From the NCBI GenBank assembly GCA_963575745.1, contig CAUYUJ010017844.1, positions 165,001 through 207,500 on the forward strand: a DNA stretch of 42,500 nt, in the 5' to 3' direction. Below are positions 21,117 to 32,470 of the stretch, in pieces (the first letter of the stretch is position 1; the number at the start of each line of letters is the position of its first letter). Below the pieces are notes generated by a model that was given only the letters and a program-made list of their open reading frames with translations, made no database searches and was not told the DNA's origin. The position numbers and the translations under genes were made by a program. The stretch is from Prorocentrum cordatum. Its lineage: Eukaryota > Sar > Dinophyceae > Prorocentrales > Prorocentraceae.

Positions 21117-23640
21117 TTATCTAAACTGACGGGAGGCCCAAACCTTCCAGGACCCACACCTCCGACACCACAAGACCCCCGGACAGAACGCAAGGTGGGT
21201 TTGGTGGCTGGGGTGGATATTCGAACCTCCGTCTGAGCTACTCACCCCTCCCACTGGCCGTGATATAATATGTCCGCCTGGACTGTTGGCGGATGGAAGG
21301 CCAGGCTGGCTGGAAACATGACTGCCTGGCTGCTGGATAGTGAGGGACTTCGGGCTGACACAATCTAGGCGCAGCCAGCGTGCAGCTCGACATATTTGCG
21401 TCTTCTTCTGGCACCTGCTGCACTTGACAAACTCACCCGGCGGCCTCCTGCTGCACTGGGTAGTGCGTCCATCACAACATCTGGACTGCTGCGAGCCTTC
21501 CTCCGATCTGCTCTGCCAGCACATCCAAGGCTTCGACCCTTTGTACGAAGTCGGGGGGGACGGCGGCCCGCGCAGCAGACTCATTGGCTAGCTCGTCGGC
21601 CTTCTCATTAGCGAGGACCGCCCGAACCGGATACTTCGCCCGCTCCGCGGGCGTGGAAATGTGAGACTTGATTTTAAAGAAGGAGACCTGGCCTACTCGA
21701 GCCCTCAGGACTGACCAACACTCGTGCCCAAACCGTCACGACAATTGAAATGTTGTTTCCTACTGGGTCCCTTCCTATGCCCTCTGAAAAGATCCAGGGG
21801 ATCCGTAACGATAGCGAGGGGTCCCTTAGGTGTGGCGGAGGAGCCCGATGGTCCCTTTTCAACTCGGCCCAACTTACAATCTGAAACCCTACCACATTCC
21901 CCTGGAGCGCCCCGACGTTGAAATCTTCGGACCACACCCCTGCGCCCCATCCTACTCGCCTGAGGCGGGGATCGCTAGACCTGGGGCCCCCTGAACCGTC
22001 CACCGCGCCTAGCCGCCAACCGCCGCTGGGCGCGGGGGGGCCCAGGAAAGCCCCGGTCCCTCGCAGGACGGGGCGCTGGGGCGTGGTCTCTTCTACGGCT
22101 TCCAGGGCAAGCTCAGCGGGTACGAGACCTCGCAACCACAGACATTCTGGCTGATCATCTCCGAAGGCCATGTCGATCATGTCCTGGGTTTCCTGGATCC
22201 GAGGGTGTCCTACTTGGAAGATAAGTGGGCATCCCCAGAACTTGTTTGTGTCACCGCAATGGTGGTCGCCGCATATCGGGCAGTCGCCGTCCTCCTGCAG
22301 GCCACTCTCGAAACGCCGTCGGGGACTTCAAGCAGAGCAACTTCCCACGGCCTTGAGCGCCTTCGCAAGGTGCTGGTGCCCGTCGCGGTAGAGACGCTCG
22401 ATCTGCCATCTAGAACTCTGAATGTCGACTCTGGCCTGACACGCGCTCGAATTGTGCCCTGTCTGGGCAGCACTCCAAACCTTATGTTGCAAGAAACTCT
22501 GTGGAACCTGCACATGAACTGGTCCTGCGCCTCGAAATTTTCAGCTCGCACATCGAAGATTTCTCCAGCTGGCCCCTTCCAGGCCCACGCGGATCACGGG
22601 TCCAACCCGAGGTCCAAGAGGGTCCCGATGACGGCGCTGAGGTGGCTATATACGTGGTTCCATCTACGTCCCCCCTGGAGCCTCCTGAAGATGTGGGGCC
22701 AAGAGTTGTTGATACCCTCGCGCAACTGCGGCTCGGTGTTGATCGCTTCGAACCACATGTCAAGGAGCCTGATGCGCATGAGAATAGCTGGGTCCAAGGC
22801 TTCAGGCAGCAACTTCGCCTGATGTAGCCCTGCGGTGAGACAACTGCCTAGCTTACTGACTCCGAGTGCTGGTCCTGCTGCACGTCGGTGAAGATTGAGC
22901 TCTGTCGGTGCAACTCCATGGCCTTCGAGGCCCCAGTGTACCTGTGGCTGGGCACCTGTCCTATGGAGCTTGTTGGCGTCTTTCGTGACCCTCAGGAGTC
23001 TTCTAATGTCTTTGGTCCGCTTGAACTCGAGACGCTGCCGAGCCCGACGAACCTGGAGGCACCTGCGTTTCCCCACCGTGGAGTCTAACCCGAGGTCCCT
23101 GGTACTGAGTTTGCTCTGGAGGGGGATGTCTCTGGTCTGGCAGTCCACGATTATCTGCGCCCTGACCTCGTTGTCATTCGGGAGGAGGGCGGATTTGGGG
23201 GAGAGCCTGCAGCCTAACTCCTGGAGCCCATCCTTGAGGAACTGGATGACCTGGGGGTACTGTTCCACCAGGGCCTTCTTGGAGGCCACCATCCTAGCAC
23301 GTAGATCGTCGACCCATGTCCTGAGCGTGAGCCGAGAGAACTGGAGGTGGGCGGCATTCAGCAGATCGTGCAAGAGAACCCGAATCCACGCAATGCTCTG
23401 CCCACAGCCTGCCAGAATACTGCCCTGCGGAATGATGGGTTCGCGGGTGCCCATCTCCGTGGTCAGGAAGCGTGCTGCTAGGTGCGTGATGATACCAAGG
23501 TCAAGCTCAACCTTGGGATATTCCATCTCTCTGGCTTTGCCTGCTAATCTGCGTGTGCTGATCGTGTCATAGAACTTCTCTAAGTCTAGAAGCCCCTCGA
23601 CGACGGTAACCTTGAGCACGCTTCCTATCTCTGCAAAAAG
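21117..23640 (-). pseudogene. LINE-type reverse transcriptase-RNase H, 5'-truncated and broken
   Basis: Polyprotein of a non-LTR retrotransposon. RT motifs on the minus strand: motif A LLDLEKFYDTIS near 23570-23600, motif B GSILAGCGQSIAW near 23385-23420, motif C TWVDDLRARM near 23295-23325 with both catalytic aspartates kept. The frame is open down to a TGA at 22594-22596 (LGLDP*SAWAW), where CGA is the simplest ancestor, then continues before slipping near 22490, 22330 and 22240. CPICGDHHCG (near 22270-22290) looks like a zinc ribbon. RNase H follows: VDGSGGPRSSDPRLRRVGWG near 21980, AEL near 21860, and NEKADELANESA at 21579-21614. A C-terminal Cys pattern (VLWCRRCGSW) lies near 21150. The RT fingers are missing: the frame runs straight into the AGG array at 23671. 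Confidence 0.85.
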
Positions 23641-23670
23641 ATCTGAAATGATGCCTGCTCTCAGACAACT

Positions 23671-24119
23671 CCTCCTCCTCCTCCTCCTCCTCCTCCTCCT
23701 CCTCCTCCTCCTCCTCCTCCTCCTCCTCCTCCTCCTCCCCCTCCTCCTCCTCCTTCCTCCTCCTCCTCCTCCTCCTCCTCCTCCCTCCTCCTCCTCCTCC
23801 TCCTCCTCCCTCCTCCTCCTCCTCCTCCTCCTCCTCCTCCTCCTCCTCCTCCTCCTCCTCCTCCTCCTCCTCCTCCCCCCTCCTCCTCCTCCTCCTCCCC
23901 TCCTCCTCCTCCTCCTCCTCCTCCTCCTCCTCCTCCCTCCTCCTCCTCCTCCCTCCTCCTCCCTCCTCCCTCCTCCTCCTCCTCCTCCTCCTCCTCCTCC
24001 TCCTCCTCCTCCTCCTCCTCCTCCTCCTCCTCCTCCTCCTCCTGCTCCTCCTCCTCCTCCTCCGCCTCCTCCTCCTCCTCCTCCTCCTCCTCCTCCTCCT
24101 CCTTCCTCCTCCTCTGCCT
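23671..24119. repeat. (CCT/TCC)n microsatellite abutting the LINE RT
   Basis: About 450 bp of CCT triplets with short frame slips (CCCC, TTCC). On the minus strand it is AGG/GAG and stays open in frame with the RT as runs of Arg, Glu and Gly. It occupies the position where the RT N-terminus should be. Confidence 0.95.
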
Positions 24120-24309
24120 CCTCTTCCCCCCCCTCTGGAGCCCGACGTGGTCCTGCTTTCAGCGTCGTGGCTGTAAGCCGCTGCGCGCTGGGGTTCAAAG
24201 GGGAGGGGTGCCGAAAGCCTCTGGAGACTTCCAGGACCTGCGGATCCCCCCGGAAGCAAGTCGGAAACCCTCCAGGGGGCCCCGAAAGCCTCTGGTGCCT
24301 CCGAAACCC
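24120..24309. other. Short palindromic GC-rich repeats, no gene
   Basis: Contains repeated CCGAAAGCCTCTGG-like and GAAACCCTCC-like words (near 24210, 24265 and 24280), similar to words at 29560-29660. No coding evidence. Confidence 0.5.
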
Positions 24310-24515
24310 TCCAAGGGAGGGGGGCCAAGGGGGAGGGAGGGAGAGAGGGAGGGAGCGAGGAAGAAGGCAGGAGAGAGGAGAGGAGGGAGGGAGATAGGAG
24401 GGAGATGTTTTGTTAGAAAAAGGAGGGAGATAGGAGGGAGATAGGAGGGAGGTAGGAGGGAGATAAGAGGGAGGGAGGAAGGGAGGGAGGGAGGGAGAGA
24501 GGGATGGAGGAGGCA
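24310..24515. repeat. (GGGA)n / GGGAGATAGGA purine-rich microsatellite
   Basis: GGGAGGGAGAGA blocks, then GGAGGGAGATAGGAGGGAGA units repeated near 24385-24470, then GGGAGGGAGGGAGGGAG. Confidence 0.9.
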
Positions 24516-24519
24516 GCAT

Positions 24520-24787
24520 TCGCCGCGGGTGGGCACGAGGAGCATCTGGATCATAGTGATTGCGTGCATGGAAGATAGCAGCAGTAGATTAGAAAATGCG
24601 CACATGATCGTTTCCATTGGACGTTCCGCACCAGCGTGGCTCAGATTTAAGACGTCGCTTGAGGCTTGTTTTGCACATGGCTATTCGAACAATACTCACA
24701 CTCCAGTGCTTCGCTCCCGGGGGAAAGCAAGAATTACCCAAGTGCGACCATACCTAGAAGTTGGAGCCTCTAGGAAAGCAGCATTAG
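24520..24787. other. Unique-looking spacer, no gene seen
   Basis: Mixed-composition sequence. An open frame from 24529 runs into the following pentanucleotide array but has no recognisable domain. Confidence 0.4.
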
Positions 24788-25110
24788 TTGCTATGATATG
24801 CTATGCAATGCCATGGTATGCTGCGCTATGCTATGCTATGCTATGTTATGTTATGCTATGATATGCTGCGCTATAAGTTGCTATGTTATGCTATGCTATG
24901 CTATGCTATGCTATGCTAAGTTGCGGCATGTTGTGTCATGATGCGCTGTGTTATGATATGCTATGCTATGCTAAGCTGCGCTATGCTATGATATGCTATG
25001 CTATGATATGCTATGCTATGATATGCTATGCTATGCTATGCTGCGCTATGCTATGTTATGCTGGGCTATGCTATGATATGCGGTGCTGCGCTATGCTGTG
25101 CTATAAGCTA
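24788..25110. repeat. (CTATG)n pentanucleotide array
   Basis: Units of CTATG with GTTATG, ATATG and TGCGCTATG variants, well preserved near 24825-24850, 24885-24915 and 25000-25045. Because 5 is not a multiple of 3, the array cycles through three codons per turn and stays open as Met/Leu/Cys/Tyr/Ala, which is not a gene. Confidence 0.95.
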
Positions 25111-25205
25111 AGCTAAGATAAGCCTGAGCTAAGATGGGGCTAAGCTAAGCTAAGATGACATAAGCTAAGCTAAGATGAGATAAGCAACGCTAAGCTAAGG
25201 GGACG
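25106..25205. repeat. (CTAAG)n pentanucleotide array
   Basis: The pentamer changes from CTATG to CTAAG (TAAGCTAAGCTAAGATGAGA) with GATGAGATAAG interruptions. It directly continues the previous array and differs by one base per unit. Confidence 0.9.
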
Positions 25206-25896
25206 TAACTGGGGGAACCGCGGGGCGGATACTGGGGGAACCGCCCGGGGCGCTTTCCACTGCCCGGCCCCTTTTAAGCCCAGAGAGTAAGAACCCTTCT
25301 AGGCAGAGCCTAGGTAATTAGGGAAAAACAACCGGTAAAGCCGCAGGTAATATCACTTTGTGTTTAAAACCTCAGGTATCATCATGTTGTCGCCGTTCTC
25401 GTAAAGAGACGGGAAGGACGAGGGAGAAAGGTGGAAAGGATGGAGGGATTGAGGGACCAAGGGACGGAGGCAGTAGCATGAGAAGGGCACTCACAGACCT
25501 TGTCCACAACGCCAACATAATTGTCAAGCAAGAAACGGACGCAAAACCCTTAGCCTTCCATGCTGACACCCAACTGGCCAAGGACAGGCCATGGACAGGC
25601 CGGCCGGAAAAGGCAAGCCTTGCGAAACACGACATCCTCACCACAGCCATTCCCTGTCGTGCTGGTGTTACCCTCTCCTCCGACGTTGCATTTGCTTCGT
25701 GACGTGGGGCCTCCTGGGATTTCGCCCCCCTTGGCGGGCTTCGCATGCTGAGTCGTCTCCTGACGGTACTGACTAGGGCCAGGAAACGGCTTCTGAAGCC
25801 AAGAGCGTCAAAAAGTACAGCAGCTACGCACGATGCCCTGCGCCGCCCAAATCTGGAGGCAGATTACTCAGCATACGCACGGTCCGAAGCTTTTGC
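25206..25896. other. Spacer; no supported gene
   Basis: Begins with ACTGGGGGAACCGC twice (near 25209 and 25230). A 114-codon plus-strand frame (25358-25702) has no recognisable domain and is not called. Nothing else is seen. Confidence 0.4.
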
Positions 25897-26072
25897 TTAG
25901 CGTGTCGCGGCGGCCTGCGACACGCTATGCCCTGCGAGCGGATAGCGTAGCGCTCTGCTCCGCAGGGCGGGAGGCTGGGAAAGGCTCGAGATGTTGACGC
26001 TTCAGGATTGGGACGTGGATAGCGTGTCGCGCCAAAGCGTGGTGGGCCAGAAACGACGGCGCGACACGCTAA
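25897..26072. repeat. Nested hairpin cluster with four copies of TAGCGTGTCGC
   Basis: TAGCGTGTCGC and its complement alternate in orientation: 25898-25908, 25917-25927 (inverted), 26020-26030, 26061-26071 (inverted). The first pair folds with an 8-nt loop; the second pair has a perfect 14-bp stem (TAGCGTGTCGCGCC) around a 24-nt loop. The outer arms TTAGCGTGTCGCG and CGCGACACGCTAA form a 13-bp terminal inverted repeat over 176 bp. Between the hairpins CCCTGCG and CGCAGGG form another stem. The layout resembles a small foldback element; no coding capacity. Confidence 0.8.
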
Positions 26073-26754
26073 CAGAAGGTGCCCGACCGTACAGAGGCAT
26101 CCGCACTGTCCGACAGGAGAGCAATTTTATGTTTCGCGATAAGTGGCCGTTACAGGCCCCGGCCGCCCCCCCTCCGCTGATTAACGTCTAGCCTTGTGCT
26201 AACCACCGAATTGGCTTTGGCTCCTCATGGAAGTTCCCCGCCCTTCGCTAATTGAGCAGGGACCAGCCGTCCCAGCATCCCTAAGGACCTACCACGACAT
26301 GTTCCTAGAACAAAACAATGTTCCCTGAACAAAAGCAACGTTCTTAAAACAGAAAGCTGATATATGAAACGAAGACGGTCTCGGCCAGAAGTGTTACGAT
26401 GGGATGTCGTGCAAACCCCAAGGTTCTTAGAGCATTCTCTGGTGGGCCTGTAGGCAAGCCAGGACGCTTCGCCACTGCTCGAGCTATCGCCCGGGAATAT
26501 ACAGAGCCGCTATGGCGGCAATCGCTCGATTTCGCTCCAGCCGCCGCTGCCCTCGAGGCCTCGAGCGCCCCCGCCTCGCCATCGCCCAGCAGCAGCCCCC
26601 AGGGCCCATCTCAAGAGGGTCGCGCCGCCCCCAGGCCGCGCCCGCGAGGGCCCCCCCGAAGCACAAAAGAGGCCAGAAACTCCACTCGGGCGACGAAGAT
26701 CGGCGACGAGCCCCAGGGGGGGGGAAGCGAAGGGGCGAGCCTTCTCAGTTCGGA
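26073..26754. other. Spacer; no supported gene
   Basis: Mixed then GC-rich sequence with AAAACA-containing words near 26310-26350 (GAACAAAACAATG, GAACAAAAGCAACG). Open frames after 26400 reflect GC content. No motif recognised. Confidence 0.4.
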
Positions 26755-26870
26755 AGGCCCCTGGCCTTCTGAGGAGCTGTTTAAGCCTTCCCCGAAGGCA
26801 CAAACAACTTCTCAGAAGGCCGCAGGCCTTCTGAGAAGTCCCGCCGCCTTCTGAGAAGGCCTTCTCCTTC
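26755..26870. repeat. GGCCTTCTGAGAAGG palindrome cluster with a 15-bp perfect hairpin
   Basis: Several GGCCTTCTGAG words. At 26807-26839 ACTTCTCAGAAGGCC and its exact complement flank the 3-nt loop GCA. A further GCCTTCTGAGAAGGC palindrome lies near 26850-26865. Confidence 0.85.
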
Positions 26871-29800
26871 TTTCCCCCCCTCGCTCGCCGCCGAAAAGAG
26901 AGAAACCAGTCTTACGCGAGATGCCACAGCGGCCTGACGCCGAGGCCTGCACAGGCCGCCCGCGTGGCACACCGCGAGGAGAAGAGGGCGCGCACGCGCG
27001 ACCCTACGCGGGCAGCTTACGCGCGAATGTCGCTGCAGTCGACCCCGGTTTCTTCTGCCGCTCCCTGCGGAGTCCCAAGATCGGGTGTCGCGAGAAGTGC
27101 CCCTGGCCCAAGGTGCCCCCAGGATTCCCAAGGAGGCCCCCACGGCCTCCGGAGCATCCCTCACGAGGCCCAGAGGGTCCTGGGAGCTCCAAGATGGAGC
27201 GACCTTGGGCCAGGGGCACCTCTAGCAACCCCCGACAACACGTTGTCGGTGACGGACGTGCGGTGACCTCGGCGTCCCCACCGACCTCACCACGCGGCCC
27301 GTCACGGCGCCGCTCTGGGGCCCTGGGCGCCGCTTGCCCGAGGCGCCCTCGGAGCACGCCCCGCCCCGGAAACCGTGCGGCCGCCCCGGATCCCCTCGGA
27401 CCCACTGCGGAGGGGCCGCTGCTCGCCCCCTCCGTCGCCACGCCGCTCCACGCCGGCCGACGCCGGGCCACGGGCGGCGTCCAGCATCGAACGCCCGCGC
27501 CGAGGTCGCCGCCGCGTCGGCACGGCGCGAAGCTGCCATGCTCCCGGGGCCGCTCCCGAGGAGCGCGCTGACCTGGCCGCACTGTTCGCCCGGGCCCCCC
27601 GGGCCCAGCTCCCGGGCGCCCGTCAACCTCGGGGCTCCCGCGCACCCGCGGCGCCGCCCACGTCGGCGCGGCGCGCGAACCTGCCGCACGGGCTCCGACT
27701 GCAGGCCGAGGGACCGCAGATGGACAAAAGAGTGGAGCCCTCGGCTCCGCTCCCCCCTTCCCCCCCTCCGTTCCAAGTTGACCCTGTAAGACGAAGTCAG
27801 GACAAAATCGGGTGAGGATACATCGAGAATCTCTCAGATCCGGCGGCTCGGGAGGATGTCTCGGGCGCCGCGGCCTTCTCAGAGCGCTCCGAAACGCTCT
27901 GAGAACGTTCGGGAGCGCTCTGGAACGGATCTATCCTCGTCCTAGCCCCTCCCGACCCGGGGCATTCGGGAGCACAGGCTCGAAAGGACAACCAACAGAA
28001 AAAGTGGACCCCCCCGGGCCTCCAGCAAGCTGGCAACTTTGAGTCTGGGGAGGGGCGGGGGGAGGGGGGGCGGACACGGGGTCGAAAACGACGCAGGGGC
28101 TCCACTTTTCTGTCCCCTCACTGGGGGAGCGCGAAGGTCGCCGCCCTGCCCTGGCCCAGGCTGGGCGGAGAGCGGTTTCTGCTGCGCCACGCTCGCGGCG
28201 CCGGCGAAGCTCGCGGCGGCACGTCAGGGCTGCGAAGGCCACGGCTGCACGGCCGAAAAGCTCCAGCCTGCAAGGCCGAGGGCCTGCGCCGCTCGACCGC
28301 GGCCCGCACCCGGATCGGCCTCTCTTCGCCGCGCTCTTCGGCGCTGCTCGGCACCTGCCAGTGGTCCCCGTCGGTCCTCGACAGCCTCCCGCGGTCTTCC
28401 GTGCGGAAGCCGGGCGGTGCTGCCAGGGCACAGGGGCACCATGGCCGAACACGGAGGGGAAGGTGAGAAGACTAGGGGATGGCGGACGGGAGCTGGCAGG
28501 CTCACAGCTGGGAGCCCGCGGGCGGCCGCAGCTGCGGGCCGCCGCGCCCCAGCGCCGTTCTATGGTGGCGGTCGGAGCCGCCCCTGCCGAGGCCAGACCT
28601 CCCATGCCCTGATGTTCCTCGAACGCGTGGTTTTCCTGGACCTCTTGTCCCCATCCTGGGGACCAGGTTCTTATCCTGGGTCGGTCTTGTTGGCGCCCCA
28701 GGGCCCAGAAACGACCCCCGGAGGCTGACAACAACTTGATTCCCGCACGGCGCTGGTCGGAAGGGCGCTCGCACAGCCGCACGGCGAGATCAGGGCGCGC
28801 GCGAGTTGAGACGTCCTCGGCCCGTCAGGCCTCGGGGCGATCGAGGAGCCCCCTCCTCAACACACCGTCCAGCAGCAACTTGGGGAGATGTTCTTCTTAC
28901 CCCTCTGGGAATGCATCGCAACGACGATCCCTCGAGAGTTGGGTCGAGGCCGACGGGTTCCCCAGGGGTGGTCCAGGAACATGGCTCCTCTGGCTGAAGC
29001 TGCTGCGACACGGCCGTTGCGCCGAGATCTTGCACGGCCAAGCGTCAGGTCCTGTGCGACCCACCCCCCGTCATCTTCCTGTGCTAGTCTCCTCCTCCGC
29101 ACTGCTCCGCAGTACGGCCGTGGCGAGTGGCGATGGCCTCTGCCAGCCAAAAGTTCTCTGCGGTGCTGTGCGGCTGCCGCGGCGTTGGCAGCACCGCAGC
29201 CGCGGGAGAGAGAAAGCAGAACATACAGGTGAAGCACAGACTCTTCCAGCAGGGACCACGACAGGACTTCTGTGGGCTGCCGAACTCAAATATGCAGATT
29301 ATTGCCACGGGCACGAGAGATGCGAGAAGTGGTAAGACTGCCAGCTGCGGCTCGGACAACGTACTGCAGGCTGCCAGAGGAACAGAGCCCGTCGCACGTG
29401 ACAACTCGCTGTCGTCAACAGCGCGTTCGATGACACCATCACTACAGCACATCAACATCGTCGTCATCGTTACGTATCTTGTTGATACCACCACCATCAA
29501 CAGCAGCAATGACCGCACGTGCAGGCCCTCCTGGTGGCGCGCGGCAGTGGTGGCGATAGAGGGCGGCCTTCTGAAAGCCAGGGGGGGGTCGTGGAAGCCT
29601 CCCCCCTCTTCGAAGCCTCTGAGTCCTTCCGAAAGGCACTGCGCCCTCTCGAAAAGCCTTCCCCTCCCCCGCCGCGGCACCCCCTTACCAGGGGAGCTGA
29701 AAGGTACCGATGCCGCTACTCCCTGGACCTCTTCTGGGGTGCGTTCTGACCTGAATTTCGAAGCGAATCCAGCCGTGGCGGCGAAGGCCTCCCGGGAAGC

Positions 29801-31320
29801 CCGCACAGACGAAAAAGAGGCATGTGTAGCAGTATCGATACATGTTCCTCCTCAGACCTTACTACGCTCGTGGGCGAAATACATATCCGGATCCGCGGTC
29901 TCGCGGGCTGGGCCCCTGGGCCGCGACCCATCCGATACGGGCCAGTGTTTCGCGGATCCGTAGGACTGCGCCCCAGAATCCAGACCGCGAGGGCGTAGAC
30001 ACAGACACGTTCGCCGCTCGTGAAACGCGCCGATGGCCCTCGCAGAGGCCCGGGAGGGCCGAGCAGTGGCACGCGCGGCTAGTTCAGGACGTTGCGGCCG
30101 GGCTCGACCGACGGCGAGCGGCCTGCAACCGCTCGGGCCCCACGGCCGGCAGCGCGGGTGGCCCGCGGCCACCGCTGGCGGCGGCGGGGCGGCCCTGGCC
30201 CTGAAGCCGCCTCTGGGCCGCGGCGAGAGGCCCGCCACGCGGCGGACCGGCAGCCGACGAGCGCGCGGCGGGCAGGCTCGGCGTCGAGCCCCGCGGGTCG
30301 CTCGCCGGGGCCCCCGAGGCCGCCGCCGCCGCTTCGGGGGAGCTGCGGCCCCAGGGCCGCCGCGCAGCCGCGACGCGCGCCAGCATCTCCTCCCGGCCCA
30401 GCCGCGGCGCTCGCGCCGACGCCTCGCCCGCGCCCGGCGGCGCGCCTCGCGGCGCCGCCGCGGCCTCGCCCAGCGCGCTTGGCGCGGGCAAGTCGCCCGC
30501 GGGTGCCGCGCGCCGGCGCGGCAGCCGCACCGTCGGAGCGTGCTCGGCGGCGGCGGCGGCGGCGAGCTCCGCGCCGCGGGCCCTCCGCACCGCGGCCAGG
30601 GGCGAGCCCTGCGCGACCACCTCGACGGCGGAGGCAACGACTGCGACGGTGGCGGCGACGGCGACGGCGGCGGCGGCGAAGGCGGCGGCGGCGGCGACGA
30701 CGCTCCGCCCGAAGGGCCCCGCGCCAGAGGCCTCGCGGCCAGGGGGGGCCCCTGTGCGACCACCTCGCGGGGCGCACCTGCGCTCCCACCTCCGGGAACG
30801 AGCAAGCGATGAAAGAACAATGCGCACTCAAACTTTCAAGGAGGAGGAATGCAGAAGGGCATGGCGATCAAGGCGATATATGGGTATCGGCGCAAATTTT
30901 CCGACCTGGAGGGGGGCTCCCGTTCGAGCGGCGACACCCAACCCCCTCCTGAGGTCCCCAGGGGCCCGAACACGGCAGAAAACCCACAAACGATCCCAAC
31001 CAGGGAGCTGCTGCGAACGGCAGCGAAGTCTGTCCCGTGAGACCTACGGAAAAATACCACACCGTTGCTCATGTGTGGCCGTTGCGTTTGCGCTGTTCTA
31101 TATGCTTGGTATGCGGGCATGATGTTTGACATATTATGTGCGAAGATGTGTTGCATGCGCTATGGCTTACGCATGTATGTCCAAATATGGTGTGGCTGTG
31201 ACATTTCTGCGCAATCATACTGCGGCTGCAAATGTTCTTGATGCATATTATGATGTAGGTGTTTCCCGTGTTGACATTATTGGCGCGCGTTCCTGAAAAC
31301 TGTCGGCGTGTGTGAGGGGC
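26871..31320. other. ~4.4 kb of GC-rich DNA without a recognisable gene
   Basis: Long open frames overlap on both strands and in all phases, the signature of high GC rather than of coding. None shows a domain, a consistent frame or a convincing start. Local structure: a perfect 11-bp stem (TTCTCAGAGCG around an 8-nt loop) at 27876-27905; CCTCTCGAAAAGCC-type palindromic words near 29560-29690; CGG/GCG-rich sequence at 30530-30720; and a less GC-rich patch with ATG/CAT-containing words at 31040-31300. I see no RNA gene. Confidence 0.5.
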
Positions 31321-32167
31321 TGTCCGTTTGGATCGTCGTCGTCGCCGCTGCCTCCCATTGACGCGTTTCCGTTTGACTCGTCGTCATCGCCGTCGCCGCT
31401 CCCCCGCTGTCCCTGAGCCCTCCTCAAACGTTCCAGCCAGAGGGAAATCTAGCAACAACGTGACGGAGTCGAAGGGAAGCCCCGTCCCTTTGATCCCTCC
31501 CCCGCTGGAGGGGGGGTCTCGGAGGGGAGACCCAGGAGGGGTATGGGGGTGGTCCCAGGAGGCGGTCCCCAGGGTTGTGACCCCGCCCCCCCAGGGGGGA
31601 GAACCCCTCCTTGGGAGAAGCGTTCCCCTTCGATGTCTTCCTTCTCAGACGGACGCCTCGAGTTCACTTGCACTGCGTCTTGCTACAAAAGAGCCCTGAA
31701 ACAGCCCAAGATCGGTCGAGGACGGCTCAAGATACCTCAAAGACGGCCTCAAAGCCCCAGGACGCCCCACGAAGAGCCCCAAGGGCCTCAAGAGGCGGGA
31801 ATCAACGATGTTCATGACATGGTCTTTCTATACGTTTCGCGTCATCGCCTTTCGGGCCTCCGACGCTCCAAAACGGGCCAGGAGGCCACCAAAATCGCCC
31901 CGAGACGGTCCAAGGGGCTGCCGAGAGCGCCTGAAGACAGCCCCAAAACCGACCCGAGACTGCCCCAAGACGGCCTCAAGACCGCACGAGAGGCCCCCGA
32001 GGCGGCCGAGTAGGGTCCCGAGAGGGCCGTGCCTCCGAGAAGGGGAGCGCGAACCGGCATTTCGACCCCTCTGCGCTTTCGACCCCTCCGCCCTCCGCCC
32101 CAAGAGGCCCCCAGGAGGCCCCCCAAGAGGCGCCAAGGTCGGAAGTGGCTCGGAACCAAAGAAAAAC
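31321..32167. repeat. Dispersed short repeats and G/C-run palindromes
   Basis: Near 31493-31516 and 31580-31600, runs of C and G face each other (CCCCCGCTGGAGGGGG and CCCCCCCAGGGGGG). From about 31690 to 32010, degenerate CCCCAAGACGGCCTCAAG-like words recur; the same word family appears at 38885-38945 beyond the transposase-like gene. No gene is supported. Confidence 0.5.
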
Positions 32168-32219
32168 CCTCTTGCTCACTACCAGCTTTCTGGCCCTGGA
32201 AAAGCCTTAGTGAGCAAGA
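32168..32219. repeat. Hairpin repeat TTGCTCACT...AGTGAGCAA, single copy
   Basis: CTCTTGCTCACT and AGTGAGCAAGAG form a 12-bp stem around a loop containing GCTTTCTGGCCCTGGAAAAG. The same hairpin recurs three times at 39072-39505 and, degraded, near 39598-39645. Confidence 0.85.
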
Positions 32220-32273
32220 GTTGTTTTCGGGTGTGTTAGAAGGATCGCTTTGCAACAAACTTAACACAACCAG

Positions 32274-32463
32274 ATGTGCCTATCTAGGTATGCGCGTGAA
32301 GTCTGGGATTCATGCATACACATCCGAACAGAACCAATTGTCGCGAATCTGGTTTATGGCATGGCTTACCGTAGTATCAAACAGGAAGGGGTGGTGATGA
32401 TTGAAGATTTCATGTCTAGCAGCCCAGCTCATACAGTCGTCTGGCTGCGCAGTAAAGAATGGT
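32274..32463 (+). other. Possible isolated exon (63 codons)
   Basis: An ATG frame of lower GC than its surroundings (MCLSRYAREVWDS to HTVVWLRSKEW) is preceded by TTAACACAACCAG, which could be a splice acceptor. It meets GGTGAGTG, a good donor consensus, at 32459-32466, just at its TGA. No domain is recognised and no partner exons are seen; it could equally be chance. Confidence 0.15.
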
Positions 32464-32470
32464 GAGTGCT

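Noticed and set aside
24883-25116. Met/Cys/Tyr-rich 77-codon frame
   Set aside because: Translation of the CTATG pentanucleotide array.
25358-25702. 114-codon plus-strand gene
   Set aside because: No domain, no coding-style conservation visible, and composition like the surrounding spacer.
26399-30952. Many overlapping 60-320-codon frames on both strands
   Set aside because: High GC depletes stop codons; no frame is favoured, none has a recognisable domain, and they contradict each other.
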